Position numbers and translations under genes: made by a program. Shown in pieces: positions 21,860 through 33,400 of a stretch of 64,000 nt of DNA. Each line of letters starts with the position of its first letter. Position 1 is the stretch's first letter. Source of the DNA: Gymnothorax reevesii (lineage: Eukaryota; Chordata; Actinopteri; Anguilliformes; Muraenidae). Under the pieces are notes generated by a model. That model did not search any database. It was given only the letters and a program-made list of their open reading frames with translations, and was not told where the DNA came from. The stretch covers positions 3,981,001 through 4,045,000 of the forward strand of contig CM056574.1 in NCBI GenBank assembly GCA_029721435.1, read 5' to 3'.

Positions 21860-23386
21860 GTTGGCACGTTGTGTAAATCGTAAGTAAAAACAGAATACAA
21901 TGATTTGCAAATCCGTTTCAACCTAAAATTCAGTTGAATACACTGCAAAGACAAGTTACTTAATGTTCGAAAAGGTAAACTTTGTAATTTTTTGCAAATA
22001 TTAGCTCATTTGGAATTTGATGCCTGCAACATGTTTAAAAAAAGCTGGCACAAGTGGCAAAAAAGACAGAGTTGAGGAATGCTCATCAAACACTTATTTG
22101 GAACATCCCACAGGTGAACGGGCTAATTGGGAACAGGTGGGTGCCATGATTGGGTATAAAAGCAGCCTCCCTGAAATGCTCAGTCGTTCACAAACAAGGA
22201 TGGGGCGAGGGTCACCACTTAGTGAACAAATCCGTGAGCTGATTGTCGTACAGTTTAAAGACAACATTCCTCAACGAGCTATTGCAAGAAACTTAGTGAT
22301 TTCATCATCTATGGGCCGTAATATCGTCAAAAGGTTCAGAGAATCTGGAGAAATCACTGCACGTAAGCGACAAGGCCGAAAACCAACATTGAATGCCCGT
22401 GACCTTCGATCCCTCAGGCGGTACTGCATCAAAAACCGACATCAGTGTGTAAAGGACATCACCACATGGGCTCAGGAACACTTCAGAAAACCACTGTCAG
22501 TAACTACAGTTCGTCGCTACATCTGCAAGTGCAAGTAAAAACTCTACAGAAACGCTCCCGGCTTCGCTGGGCTCAAGCTCATCTAAGATGGACTGATGCA
22601 AAGTGGAAAAGTGTTCTGTGGTCTGACGAGTCCACATTTCTACTTGTTTTTGGAAACTGTGGACGTTGTGTCCTCCGGACCAAAGAGGAAAAGAACCATC
22701 CGGACTGTTATAGGCGCAAAGTTCAAAAGCCAGCATCTGTGATGGTATGGGGGTGTATTAGTGCCCAAGGCATGGGCAGCTTACACATATGTGAAGGCAC
22801 CATTAATGCTGAAAGGTACATACAGGTTTTGGAGCAACATATGTTGCCATCCAAGCAACGTCTCTTTCATGGATGCCCCTGCTTATTTCAGCAAGACAAT
22901 GCCAAGCCACATTCTGCACGTGTTACAACAGCATGGCTCCGTTGTAAAAGAGTGCGGGCACTAGACTGGCCTGCCTGTAGTCCAGACCTGTCTCCCATTG
23001 AAAATGAGTGGCGCATTATGAAGCGTAAAATACGACAACGGAGACCCCGGACTGTTGAACAACTTAAGCTGTACATCAAGCGAGAATGGGAAAGAGTTCC
23101 ACCTGAAAAGCTTCAAAAATTGGTCTCCTCAGTTCCCAAACGTTTACTGAGAGTCGTTAAAAGGAAAGGTGATGTAAAACAGTGGTAAAAAGGCCCCTGT
23201 GCCAACTTTTTTGCAATGTGCTGCTGCCTTTAAATTCTAAGATTATTTTTTTTTTTTTGCAAATAATCATTAAGTTTCTCAGTTTGAACATCTTGTCTTT
23301 GCAGTGTATTCAATTGAATATAAGTTGAAAAGGATTTGCAAGTCATTATATTCTGTTTTTATCTACGATTTACATAACGTGCCAAC
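21860..23386 (+). mobile_element. Tc1-type transposon in the left arm
   Basis: The ends are inverted copies: gttggcacgttgtgtaaatc at the left and gatttacataacgtgccaac at the right. The match extends inward through aaaacagaatacaatgattt, tcagttgaatacactgcaaa and gacaag over more than 100 bp. TA precedes the left end; TT follows the right, so one target base has changed. It encloses one transposase gene. The mirror copy is 33401-34925. Confidence 0.85.
22200..23188 (+). pseudogene. Tc1-type transposase, frameshifted (left arm)
   Basis: The protein starts MGRGSPLSEQIRELIV with the paired helix-turn-helix DNA-binding region (RAIARNL, then IVKRFRESG and the KRQGRKPTL linker). In this arm the frame ends with a TAA after RRYICKCK (22538). 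The catalytic domain is in the next frame from about 22540: WSDESTF (first Asp), QQDNAKPHSA (second Asp) and SPDLSPIENEW (Glu), as in DD34E Tc1 enzymes, ending GDVKQW. The frameshift breaks the link between DNA-binding and catalytic halves. An earlier Met at 22017 in the same frame is possible but lies in the terminal region. Confidence 0.8.
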
Positions 23387-24783
23387 TTCACTGGTTTTGG
23401 GTTTTGTAAATACCTTGGCATGTTTATAATGATGATATTGAAAGACAACTAAGGTCCTTAAATGTCAAAATCAATTTCTTATTGAGAAATTTTGGTGCTT
23501 GTTCATTTGATGTCAAACAATTGTTATTTAGCACTCTTTGTGCCAATTAGCATTTTGTCCATCTTTGGTATGATTTTAAACACTCCTGCATGAAATGACT
23601 TAATGTTTATTATTACTATTAACCCTCTATGGTACGCATTATGATCGCAATGGGTAAAAAAATATTTCTGTTGTTTTTCCATCTTAACATGAGACATTTT
23701 AACACAATCACTGCACTTTTTCAAAAAAATATATTTAGTTTTAAAAAAATTGTTGCCTCTAGGCAACATTGTATCATAATTGAAGAAACATAATTTGATG
23801 TTATCAACAGAAAAAAAAGAATTATACTTCTTCAAAACATGCATTTCTTTCATCAAACACTTAAACCAAGAGATTTATTTGATTTCTGGAACGAGAGATT
23901 TCATATTTCACAAAAACGCACATCATATATTCAACCATTGCTCTCAGGCAACATTGTACCATTGTGGAGCACAAATGTATTTTAATCATCGTACCATCGT
24001 ATCTAATCATTATAACTGATTAAAAACGTGTCTGAATGAAACATTAAAAAGAGTTAAAAAGTATCCTTATGTTCAGAAACATGTTTATGCACACACACAT
24101 GCACCTGCTGAACTACACAAGCACCCACATGAACAGACAAAATTTCCTCGCTCATGCTTTATGGAAGTTGAGGAAACAATTCCTCTCATGACAAAAACAC
24201 AGGTAAGTGGAACATTTTGAGCACTGCACTTTTACATTGCCTGAACACTTTGGGAATTAGCATCTCCTTTTTCGTTCCACCCAAACAGGCCAGTGATCTG
24301 ACTGATCAAAGCGAACCAGCTGTGATGGGCTGATGCGTTTGCAGGTGTTTTTGGCAGCTTCTCTGCCGGTCCGTCATGTGATGGGCTCCCTCTTTTCTTG
24401 GCAAGTATTTTTTATGGCAAATATAATTTATTATATAAATTGTTTCCCTTACAAATGTAATATACTTGTATCCTGACCCATTATACCCTGCATAGCCTCA
24501 AGTGATTCCATTACGGTACAATGTTGCCTCAGGGCAACATGTAGCTTTTTGCCATTTTCTTAAAAATATATGGAGACGATTCTGTAAAATCATTGAAAAT
24601 ACAGATTTACTTCAGAGGAAGGCTGTCCTGAATTTTAAATGAAGAATTTTATTTACTTGCAACGCCCTTGTAACTGATATTGTTCGCGTGGGGATGTTTA
24701 AATCTAGTCTGTGGAGGCTCTGGTGTTCCATTCTATATGTATGACTTAGTCGATTATTTAGTGCGATTGTTTAATCTGCCGGG

Positions 24784-24826
<43 letters not shown>

Positions 24827-25690
24827 GTGATCTCATTACTCTGATGCTGTAAACGTGGGCTATGAGCCTGAAATAAACTTTATCTATTATGCACCACCAC
24901 TTTCGTCTAAAAGGGGTCTTAATAAATTACGTCTCCATTTTTTTTTTTTGGTGAAAACGCATTGAAAAATACCATTGTTGGCAATGAGAGCAAAAAATAA
25001 AAATAAAATCCCTTGAGGTAAAAATATGGATAATGACCAAACACACTGCAAACATACATTTTTTTATAACAGTGGAAATGTGTAGCAGATTTTATTTTTT
25101 GAAAGTTACATCGCTTTAACACCCATTTGAAGTCTCATTCCATGGTTCTTGACGCAAAAAAATTAAAATAAAATAAATTGTTTAAACTGGTTTGAGGCAA
25201 CATTATTCAACAAAATGACCTCTGATGGTTAGTTGTTCCAGTATATTAGGTGAGATAAATTTTGAGCGCTGTCACAGTGTTACTGACGATGGCACGGCAG
25301 AATGAGCTCTCTGAGATTGTAGCCGCATTGAGGCCTTACATGATACTGAAGACCCAAAATGCTGCCTTGGTACTGTAAGAAACATCATCAGGCATTTCAA
25401 AGAGATCCGTGCGCTGAAAACTAGAGGCAACAGAAGTGCTAAATGGAAGTTAAGTGCTTCCGACATTGTGTGACTGTCTCACGTTGGCACCTGTCCAATA
25501 CGTTTTGGTTGCACCTGTTGTGCTGAGCGTCTCTATCCCATTTTTCTGTTAATATTGCGTTGATTTTTTTTTCTGTTTTTCTGAGAATTTTCTGCCTTCA
25601 ACGAAATACAGTCGCAAATTTCGCGCTTTTGACGGCCTGTACTTCTGCAAGACGCCCGCGAGGTGAACCTGGACTTGGGCTACGTGGCAT
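23387..25690. other. Non-coding part of the left arm
   Basis: No family is recognised. TTAA followed by ccctctatggtac is at 23619, a piggyBac-like end word. The words caatgttgcctcagggcaac and ggcaacattgtaccat recur (23757, 23947, 24520), suggesting further short elements of that kind. A TA microsatellite lies at 24788-24822. The stretch 25500-25700 is likely the 5' leader of the LINE ORF1 piece that follows. Confidence 0.45.
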
Positions 25691-25703
25691 CTAGTTAATA
25701 ACC

Positions 25704-26165
25704 ATGATGGCTTCCCCTTGTTCGCCGACCTCTTTTCCTATCTTATGCTCTGAGAGTAATATGTTTTGTTACTACGACTCTGCGCTTAGCGGCACTTTCA
25801 TTTGCAAGAAATGTGTCTCATATACTAGCTTAGCTGAGAAGCTTTTACAGCTGGAAGCTCGCATAGAAACTCTGCAGAACATCAGGTCGAATGAGGGGTT
25901 CATTGATTCTTTCTTGGTCCAGCCTGAAACGAGTGTAAATGTCAGTTCTCTTTCTGTTTCCCGTTCCTTACCTGCTGCGGCAGCTTCCTCACAGCGTGAT
26001 GTGTCTGTAACAGTTCGAGGTAAACGCACAGCCATCCAGTCCCTCTCCTGTTAAACTGTTTCATTCATTTGCTCCCCTCCAAGAATTAGGGCCAGATGAA
26101 CGAGTACCAGGAAAGTCACTAATTATCGGGGATTCCATTGTTAGAGATGTAAGGGTGTTAAAACA
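25704..26165 (+). pseudogene. LINE ORF1 fragment with zinc-binding and SGNH-like start (left arm)
   Basis: The first part (25704-26054) has a cysteine cluster (MFCYYDSALSGTFICKKC) followed by a short coiled coil (EKLLQLEARIETL). A frameshift near 26040 moves the sequence to the frame that reads FAPLQELGPDERV and KSLIIGDSIVRDVRV. The GDS box is the first motif of SGNH or esterase-type domains known in ORF1 of some LINEs (CR1 group). The coding similarity ends near 26165, so only the start of the domain is present. The mirror copy carries the same frameshift. Confidence 0.6.
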
Positions 26166-26182
26166 GGTGTTGTGCCGTAGAT

Positions 26183-27399
26183 TGCACCCCCTTCGCAGGA
26201 GCGCGCGTACGTCATTCCAATACAAAAGTGACCCAGTTCGCTTTTATTTCGTAGAGTGAAAAACAGTTTCACGTGTTAAAATCTTGCCAAGGATTTACTG
26301 CTTTAATTCCGCAACCAATCACAATGCTAAAAAGTCCGAACGACTGTATCATATATTTAATTTTTGCGAAGGAGGTACTGAAATTAAATAACAAATGGTA
26401 TGGCTTCGCGACATAATATCCTAAAGCCACGTGATACGCGTGATAACGAAAGCATAATGATCTTATATCCAGCCTTCGTATTTCACAACATCGGTTTTGT
26501 GGAAATATATAGCTATACAGCCAGACAAAATGAAGTTCTGATAATATGAGCAAGTAGGCGTTTCGCGGCTAAATTGCATTACTATTATGTTGGTTGAAAG
26601 GCATTTGCGGGATACGCTTATATGCCCACCACATCAGATGTTCTTCTTTTCGAGAAGTCAAATGTTTGTCTCAGGTCTTAACAAAATTAAATTAAGTGAA
26701 CGAACTAATGAATGATCAAATAAAAAAAATCCATAAAGACTTCTTTGATGAACTATTTTTACTTAAAACAGATAAACTCCTACAAATAGACCTGTATGAA
26801 TTGAAAACAATATTTACATCAAAATGCAGCAAATTCTGGGCAGAACAGGAATAACACTATGGAGGGTGGTCAGCTCGTCTTCAGGTGGTCCCACTCCTGA
26901 CCTGAATCAAACTAGAAAAGCACCAAATGGATGAAACTTACTCAGGTTCCATGAACTGGGCGCCTATGCACAGTGCTAAAAGCACTTGAAGCTGAGGAAA
27001 ACAAGGGAGAAAAACTCCTGGAAAGAATTCCACGGCAGTGAATGTTTATGGCTTGCTGTGAATTGCACCCCATGTACTATGGCCCCATGCACGCTGTTAA
27101 AAGGAATTGATGCTGGGACTAACAGAAATTAAATTCCTGGGGGTGCATTTTATGGCAGCCCGTGATTTTGGCTTACCATGAATTGCACCCCCTGTCTAAC
27201 TTAGACTAGGAAAGTGCTACATGCATGAAATTCATTCAGGTTACATGTACTATGGCGCCATGCATGCTGTTAAAAGGAATTGATGCTGGGACTAACAGAA
27301 ATAAGGGGGGAGTGCATTTTATGGCAGTCAATGTTTATGGCTTGCCCTGAATTGCACCCCCTGTCTAACTCAGACTAGTAAAGTGTTACATGCATGAAA
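26183..27399 (+). repeat. GCACCCC-bearing repeat block at the inner end of the left arm
   Basis: attgcaccccc first occurs at 26183. Units of about 120-170 bp then contain aattgcaccccctgtctaac, aaaaggaattgatgctggga and ggtgcattttatggcag at 27062-27399 (about two and a half copies). The mirror block is 29360-29780. The frame around 26700-26850 (KKIHKDFFDELFLLKTDKLL) is open in both arms but I recognise no family. Confidence 0.55.
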
Positions 27400-27402
27400 G
27401 AA

Positions 27403-27813
27403 CAAGACATCACTGAAACGGAGGAAGTTGATTTGAGATAACCATTTGAGCAATACTTGAGAAGTGGGATAAACAGAAGAGATCTCATAATTGTATGCCC
27501 CTGATCTCAATTATGTCTTGGTTATTTTGAAGGAGAATTAAAGAGAACAGTTAAAAAAAAAGATTTCTACGGTAATCACAGGCAAAACCGAATAAAAGTT
27601 TCCCCAAAAAACATAATTCTGCATCCCACTGCTTGGAGGATATTGAAGGGTTTTTTTTTTTTGAGTTGTTCTCTTTAGTTCTCCTTCAAAATAACCAAGG
27701 CATAATTGAGATCAGGGGCATACAATTATGAGATCTCTTCTGTTTATCCCACTTCTCAGCTATTGCACAAATGGTTATCTCAAATCAACTTCCTCGGTTT
27801 CAGTGATGTTTTG
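27403..27813. repeat. Fold-back in the spacer
   Basis: Arms 27403-27551 and 27665-27813 are near-perfect inverted copies. Shared words are catcactgaaac, gaggaagttgatttgagata, gtgggataaacagaagagat and ctcataattgtatgcccctg. The loop is about 113 bp. It begins right where left-arm homology ends, so it may have inserted at, or caused, that breakpoint. Confidence 0.8.
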
Positions 27814-28597
27814 TCTCTTTTTAGCTTATCTCTAGCTCCTAAGGCACCTTTCGGAGAAGTAACTCAGAAACAAATGATCGCAGAATAGTACAAATATGAG
27901 AAGCTCAAATTCATCTCAAGAGACGAGATTGAGCAACAGATGAGCAAGACGCGTTTCCTATGGGAAAGACATATTTTGCACCTTTCCGATTAGAATTATT
28001 ATGATCACTTCGGTAATTTCTATGCTTTTGTTTTATGTGAAGACTAGTTTTGATACTGTGAATAAAGGAATGAAAGAACTTAAATTTATATTGTGCCTTT
28101 TTCATTACTCAGTTCATACACATATTGTTGAAAACTCAAACTTGGCGTGCATGGCAGGTTTTTGTAGTAGACCTAAGGCGCATCACTTACAGTATGTGCG
28201 TGAGAAATTCTGTGAATTGAAGGAATATTAATATTTGTAACTGCACATAAATTAATATATTAATGTCACAATTAAGTGCACTTTATATATATATATATAT
28301 ATATATAATGATGTAAAGCCTTTAGGATAAGGATTTCTCTTACTTCAGATATGCTGTGATGTCTGCCAGAGGTGGTACCATCATGCATGCGTGCAGAGGC
28401 CTCCACTGGATGAACAATACCTGTGCCCTTAAAATAATATTTTTTCTTTTCTCTTTTTTGACAGAGTTTGGGCTGTTAAATTGTTATTTTGGGCAGGCAG
28501 CAGTGGCTTTCACATAGCAAGTGGGAAAGGTGAAATGCAGCAGGTTAATTATCCTATCGCGTTTGTTTGTTTATTTCGTGTCATTTTCTACATTTAA

Positions 28598-28803
28598 CCC
28601 TTTCACGCTGAATAAACTTTCAAGGAATTAAACATTTAATGATCCTGAGCTGTTGAAAACCTATCATGTGTCAACTTGTTTAAAAGAGCTTCCCTGCGGG
28701 AGCTTTTTTAAGCAAGTTGACACACATGATAGGTTTTCAAAAGCATCTGGTTTTGATATCTTTAACCATCAGGCAACTACAGTTGCCTGTGGTGCTCAAA
28801 GGG
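28598..28803 (+). mobile_element. TTAA-flanked MITE with central hairpin, piggyBac-like
   Basis: The element starts ccctttcacgctg and ends ggtgctcaaaggg, with TTAA on each side (28594-28597 and 28804-28807). Its middle is a hairpin of about 40-bp arms (ttgaaaacctatcatgtgtc at the left, the inverse at the right, loop ccctgcggg). TTAA targets and CCCTTT ends are known of piggyBac elements. The same family occurs at 21092 and 35575. Confidence 0.65.
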
Positions 28804-30597
28804 TTAAATGACTGCAGTCATTTTTATTTCTTGTCTTTAATAAATTTTACCTTTCAGTTCCATTTGATTATTTTTAAAAAGTATTTTAGTAGCAGAAAGT
28901 TTCTTGCTTTATTGTTCGTTGCTTAATTTATTTGTGGACGAATAAAGGTTTCACGGTTCATTGTGATTAAATGTTGTCAGACTAAGGCATCTTTCCTGTC
29001 TGTTCACATCACTGAAGGTTCAGGCTTGTTATATTTGTCTTGTTTAATTTAATTTATATACATGCACACATTTTAAATAAATAAAAGGATTTGGAATGTA
29101 TGTGCAGCTGTGCTGCAAAAATGCTCAAGTTGTTTGGGGCCTTTCATGTGGTAAATTACTTGGAGAGTATATTGGGAACAGACATATGATGATAGCAGAG
29201 TTTATTGACAAGACCACAGACGAGGCCAATGAAGTTATTAAATTGACAGATCTTAAGTAGCTAACATTTATGTAAAAAAATCACAAGGTAACTTCTGAAA
29301 GACAGAACCAGTTTCTTTCAACAGCGTTTATAGGACCCTATACATGTTACCTGAATGAATTTCATGCATTTAACACTTTACTAGTCTGAGTTAGACAGGG
29401 GGTGCAATTCACGGCAAGCCATAAACATTGACTGCCATAAAATGCACCCCCCCCTGGAATTTTATTTCTGTTAGTCCCAGCATCAATTCCTTTTAACAGC
29501 ATGCATGGCGCCATAGTACATGTAACCTGAATGAATTTCATGCATGTAGCACTTTCCTAGTCTAAGTTAGACAGGGGGTGCAATTCATGGCAAGCCAAAA
29601 TCACGGGCTGCCATAAAATGCACCCCCAGGAATTTAATTTCTGTTAGTCCCAGCATCAATTCCTTGTAACAGCATGCATGGGGCCATAGTACATGGGGAG
29701 CAATTCACAGCAAGCCATAAACATTCACTGCCGTGGAATTCTTTCCAGGAGTTTTTCTCCCTTGTTTTCCTCAGCTTCAAGTGCTTTTAGCACTGTGCAT
29801 AGGCGCCCAGTTCATGGAACCTGAGTAAGTTTCATCCATTTGGTGCTTTTCTAGTTTGATTCAGGTCAGGAGTGGGACCACCTGAAGACGAGCTGACCAC
29901 CCTCCATAGTGTTATTCCTATTCTGCCCAGAATTTGCTGCATTTTGATGTAAATATAGTTTTCAATTCATACTGGTCTATTTGTAGGAGTTTATCTGTTT
30001 TAAGTAAAAATAGTTCATCAAAGAAGTCTTTATGGATTTTTTTTATTTGATCATTCTTTAGTTCGTTCACTTCATTTAATTTTGTTAAGACCTTAGACAA
30101 ACATTTGACTTCTCGAAAAGAACATCTGATGTGGTGGGCATATAAGCGTATCCCGCAAATGCCTTTCAACCAATATAATAGTAATGCAATTTAGCCGCGA
30201 AACGCCTACTTGCTCATATTACCAGAACTTCATTTTGTCTGGCTGTATAGCTATATATTTCCTCAAAACCGATGTTGTGAAATGCGAAGGCTAGATATAA
30301 GATCATTATGCTTTCGTTATCACGCGTATCACGTGGCTTTAGGATATTATGTCGCGAAGCCATACCATTTGTTATTTAATTTCAGTACCTCCTTCGCAAA
30401 AAATAAATATATGATACTGTCGTTCGGACTTTATTGCATTGTGATTGGTTGCGGAATTAAAGCAGTAAATCCTTGGCAAGATTTTAACACGTGAAACTGT
30501 GTTTCACTCTACGAAATAAAAGCGAACTGGGTCACTTTTGTATTGGAATGACGTACGCGCGCTCCTGCGAAGGGGGTGCAATCTACGGCGCAACACC

Positions 30598-31059
30598 TGT
30601 TTTAACACCCGTACATCTCTAACAATGGAATCCCCGATAATTAGTGACTTTCCTGGTACTCGTTCATCTGGCCCTAATTCTTGGAGGGGAGCAAATGAAT
30701 GAAACAGTTTAACAGGAGAGGGACTGGATGGCTGTGCGTTTACCTCGAACTGTTACAGACACATCACGCTGTGAAGAAGCTGCCGCAGCAGGTAAGGAAC
30801 GGGAAACAGAAAGAGAACTGACATTTACACTCGTTTCAGGCTGGACCAAGAAAGAATCAATGAACTCCTCATTCGACCTGATGTTCTGCAGAGTTTCTAT
30901 GCGAGCTTCCAGCTGTAAAAGCTTCTCAGCTAAGCTAGTATATGAGACACATTTCTTGCAAATGAAAGTGCCGCTAAGCGCAGAGTCGTAGTAACAAAAC
31001 ATATTACTCTCAGAGCATAAGATAGGAAAAGAGGTCGGCGAACAAGGGGAAGCCATCAT
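30598..31059 (-). pseudogene. LINE ORF1 fragment, mirror copy (right arm)
   Basis: It is the same piece as at 25704-26165: cysteine cluster, coiled coil, frameshift, then the GDS-box start. In the 116-aa first part the only change is Glu for Gly in the stretch SNEEFIDSF. Sharing of the frameshift shows the ORF was already broken before the duplication. Confidence 0.6.
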
Positions 31060-31939
31060 GGTTATTAACTAGATGCCACGTAGCCCAAGTCCAGGTTCAC
31101 CTCACGGGCGTCTTGCAGAAGAACAGGCCGTCAAAAGCGCGAAATTTGCGACTGTATTTCGTTGAAGGCAGAAAATTCTCAGAAAAACAGAAAAAAAAAA
31201 TCAACGTAATATCAACAGAAAAATGGGATAGAGACGCTCAGCACAACAGGTGCAACCAAAACGTATTGGACAGGTGCCAACGTGAAACAGGCACACAATG
31301 TCGGAAGCACTTAACTTCCATTTTGCACTTCGGTTGCCTCTAGTTTTCAGCGCACGGATCTCTTTGAAATGCCTGATGATGTTTCTTACAGTACCAAGGC
31401 AGCATTTTGGGTCTTCAGTATCATGTAAGGCCTCAATGCGGCTACAATCCCAGAGAGCTCATTCTGCCGTGCCATCGTCTGTAACACTGTGACAGCGCTC
31501 AAAATTTATCTCACCTAATATACTGGAACAACTAACCATCAGAGGTCATTTTGTTGAATAATGTTGCCTCAAACCAGTTTAAACAATTTATTTTATTTAA
31601 ATTTTTTTGCGTCAAGAACCATGGAATGAGACTTCAAATGGGAGTTAAAGCGATGTAACTTTAAAAAAATAAAATCTGCTACACATTTCCACTGTTATAA
31701 AAAAATGTATGTTTGCAGTGTGTTTGGTCATTATCCATATTTTTACCTCAAGTGATTTTATTTTTATTTTTTGCTCTCATTGCCAACAATGGTATTTTTC
31801 AATGCATTTTCACCAAAAAAAAAAAAATGGAGACGTAATTTATTAAGACCCCTTTTAGACGAAAGTGGTGGTGCATAATAGATAAAGCTTATTTCAGGCT
31901 CATAGCCCACAATTTACAGCATCAGAGTAACGAGATCAC

Positions 31940-31944
<5 letters not shown>

Positions 31945-31995
<51 letters not shown>
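31945..31995. repeat. TA microsatellite in the right arm
   Basis: About 25 TA units. The mirror site in the left arm (24788-24822) has about 17, so the arms have changed here independently. Confidence 0.85.
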
Positions 31996-32001
<6 letters not shown>

Positions 32002-33400
32002 AAACCCGGCAGATTAAACAATCGCACTAAATAATCGACTAAGTCATACATATAGAATGGAACACCAGCGCCTCCACAGAGTAGATTTAGACATCCCCAC
32101 ATGAACAATATCAGTTACAAGGGTGTTGCAAGTAAATAAAATTCTTCATTTAAAATTCAGGACAGCCTTCCTCTGAAGTAAATCTGTATTTTCAATGATT
32201 TTACAGAATGCGTCTCCATATATTTTTAAGAAAATGGTAAAAAACTACATGTTGCCCTGAGGCAACATTGTACCGTAATGGAATCACTTGAGGCTATGCA
32301 GGGTATAATGGGTCAGGATACAAGTATATTACATTTGTAAGGAAAACAATTTATATAATAAATTATATTTGCCATAAAAAAGACTTGCCAAGATAAGAGG
32401 GAGCCCATCACATGACGGACCGGCAGAGGAGCTGCCAAAAACACCTGCAAACGCATCAGCCCATCACAGCTGGTTCGCTTTGATCAGTCAGGTCACTGGC
32501 CTGTTTGGGTGGACCGAAAAAGGAGATGCAAATTCCCAAAGTGTTCAGGCAATGTAAAAGTGCAGTGCTCAAAATGTTCCACTTACCTGTGTGTGTCATG
32601 AGAGGAATTGTTTCCTCAACTTCCACAAAGCATGAGCGAGGAAATTTTGTATGTTCATGTGGGTGCTTGTGTAGTTTAGCAGGTGCATGTGTGTGTGCAT
32701 AAACATGTTTCTGAACATAAGGATACTTTTTAACTCTTTTTAATGTTTTAATCAGACACGTTTTTAATCAGTTATAATGATTAGATAAGACGGTACGATG
32801 ATTGAAATACATTTGTGCTCCACAATGGTACAATGTTGCCTGAGAGCAATGGTTGAATATATGATGTGCGTTTTTGTGAAATATGAAATCTCTTGTTCCA
32901 GAAATCAAATAAATCTCTTAGTTTAAGTGTTTGATGAAAGAAATGCATGTTTTGAAGAAATATAATTCTTTTTTTTCTGTTGATAACATCAAATTATGTT
33001 TCTTCAATTATGATACAATGTTGCCTAGAGGCAACAATTTTTTTAAAACTAAATATATTTTTTTGAAAAAGTGCAGTGATTGTGTTAAAATGTCTCATAT
33101 TAAGATGGAAAAACAACAGAAATATTTTTTTACCCATTGCGATCATAATGCGTACCATAGAGGGTTAATAGCAATAATAAACATTAAGTCATTTCATGCA
33201 GGAGTGTTTAAAATCATACCAAAGATGGACAAAATGCTAATTGGCACGAAGAGTGCTAAATAACAATTGTTTGACATCAAATGAACAAGCACCAAAATTT
33301 CTCAATAAGAAATTGATTTTGACATTTAAGGACCTTAGTTGTCTTTCAATATCATCATTATAAACATGCCAAGGTATTTACAAAACCCAAAACCAGTGAA

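Larger units (their letters stand above)
20141..27399 (+). repeat. Left arm of a 16.5-kb inverted duplication
   Basis: From gttctgccccgaaatctgcg to gcatgaaa this 7.26-kb arm is repeated in reverse complement at 29360-36630. Mirror sites add to about 56760-56785: the Tc1 transposase ATG (22200 and 34585), the LINE ORF1 ATG (25704 and 31059) and the outer edges (20141 and 36630). The 116-aa ORF1 piece differs by one residue between arms and the Tc1 pieces by a handful, so the arms are close to each other but not identical. Contents: tandem units near the outer end, a TTAA-type MITE, a Tc1 element, an AT microsatellite, a LINE ORF1 fragment and GCACCCC units near the inner end. Confidence 0.9.
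27400..29359. other. Spacer between the arms of the inverted duplication
   Basis: This 1.96-kb stretch is not shared between the arms. It holds a fold-back (27403-27813), an AT microsatellite (28282-28307), a TTAA-flanked MITE (28598-28803), and otherwise AT-rich sequence. A reading near 29106-29262 ends MMIAEFIDKTTDEANEVIKL and is open for about 50 codons, but no family is recognised and it may be chance. Confidence 0.6.

Noticed and set aside
23524..23856. 110-aa minus-strand frame, present in both arms of the inverted duplication
   Set aside because: Conservation is explained by the duplication. The sequence is Lys/Phe-rich from AT-rich DNA and overlaps a piggyBac-like end.
26269..26553. 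94-aa frame mirrored in the right arm
   Set aside because: Same reasoning: shared by duplication, no known domain, and changes between arms do not obviously favour protein conservation.
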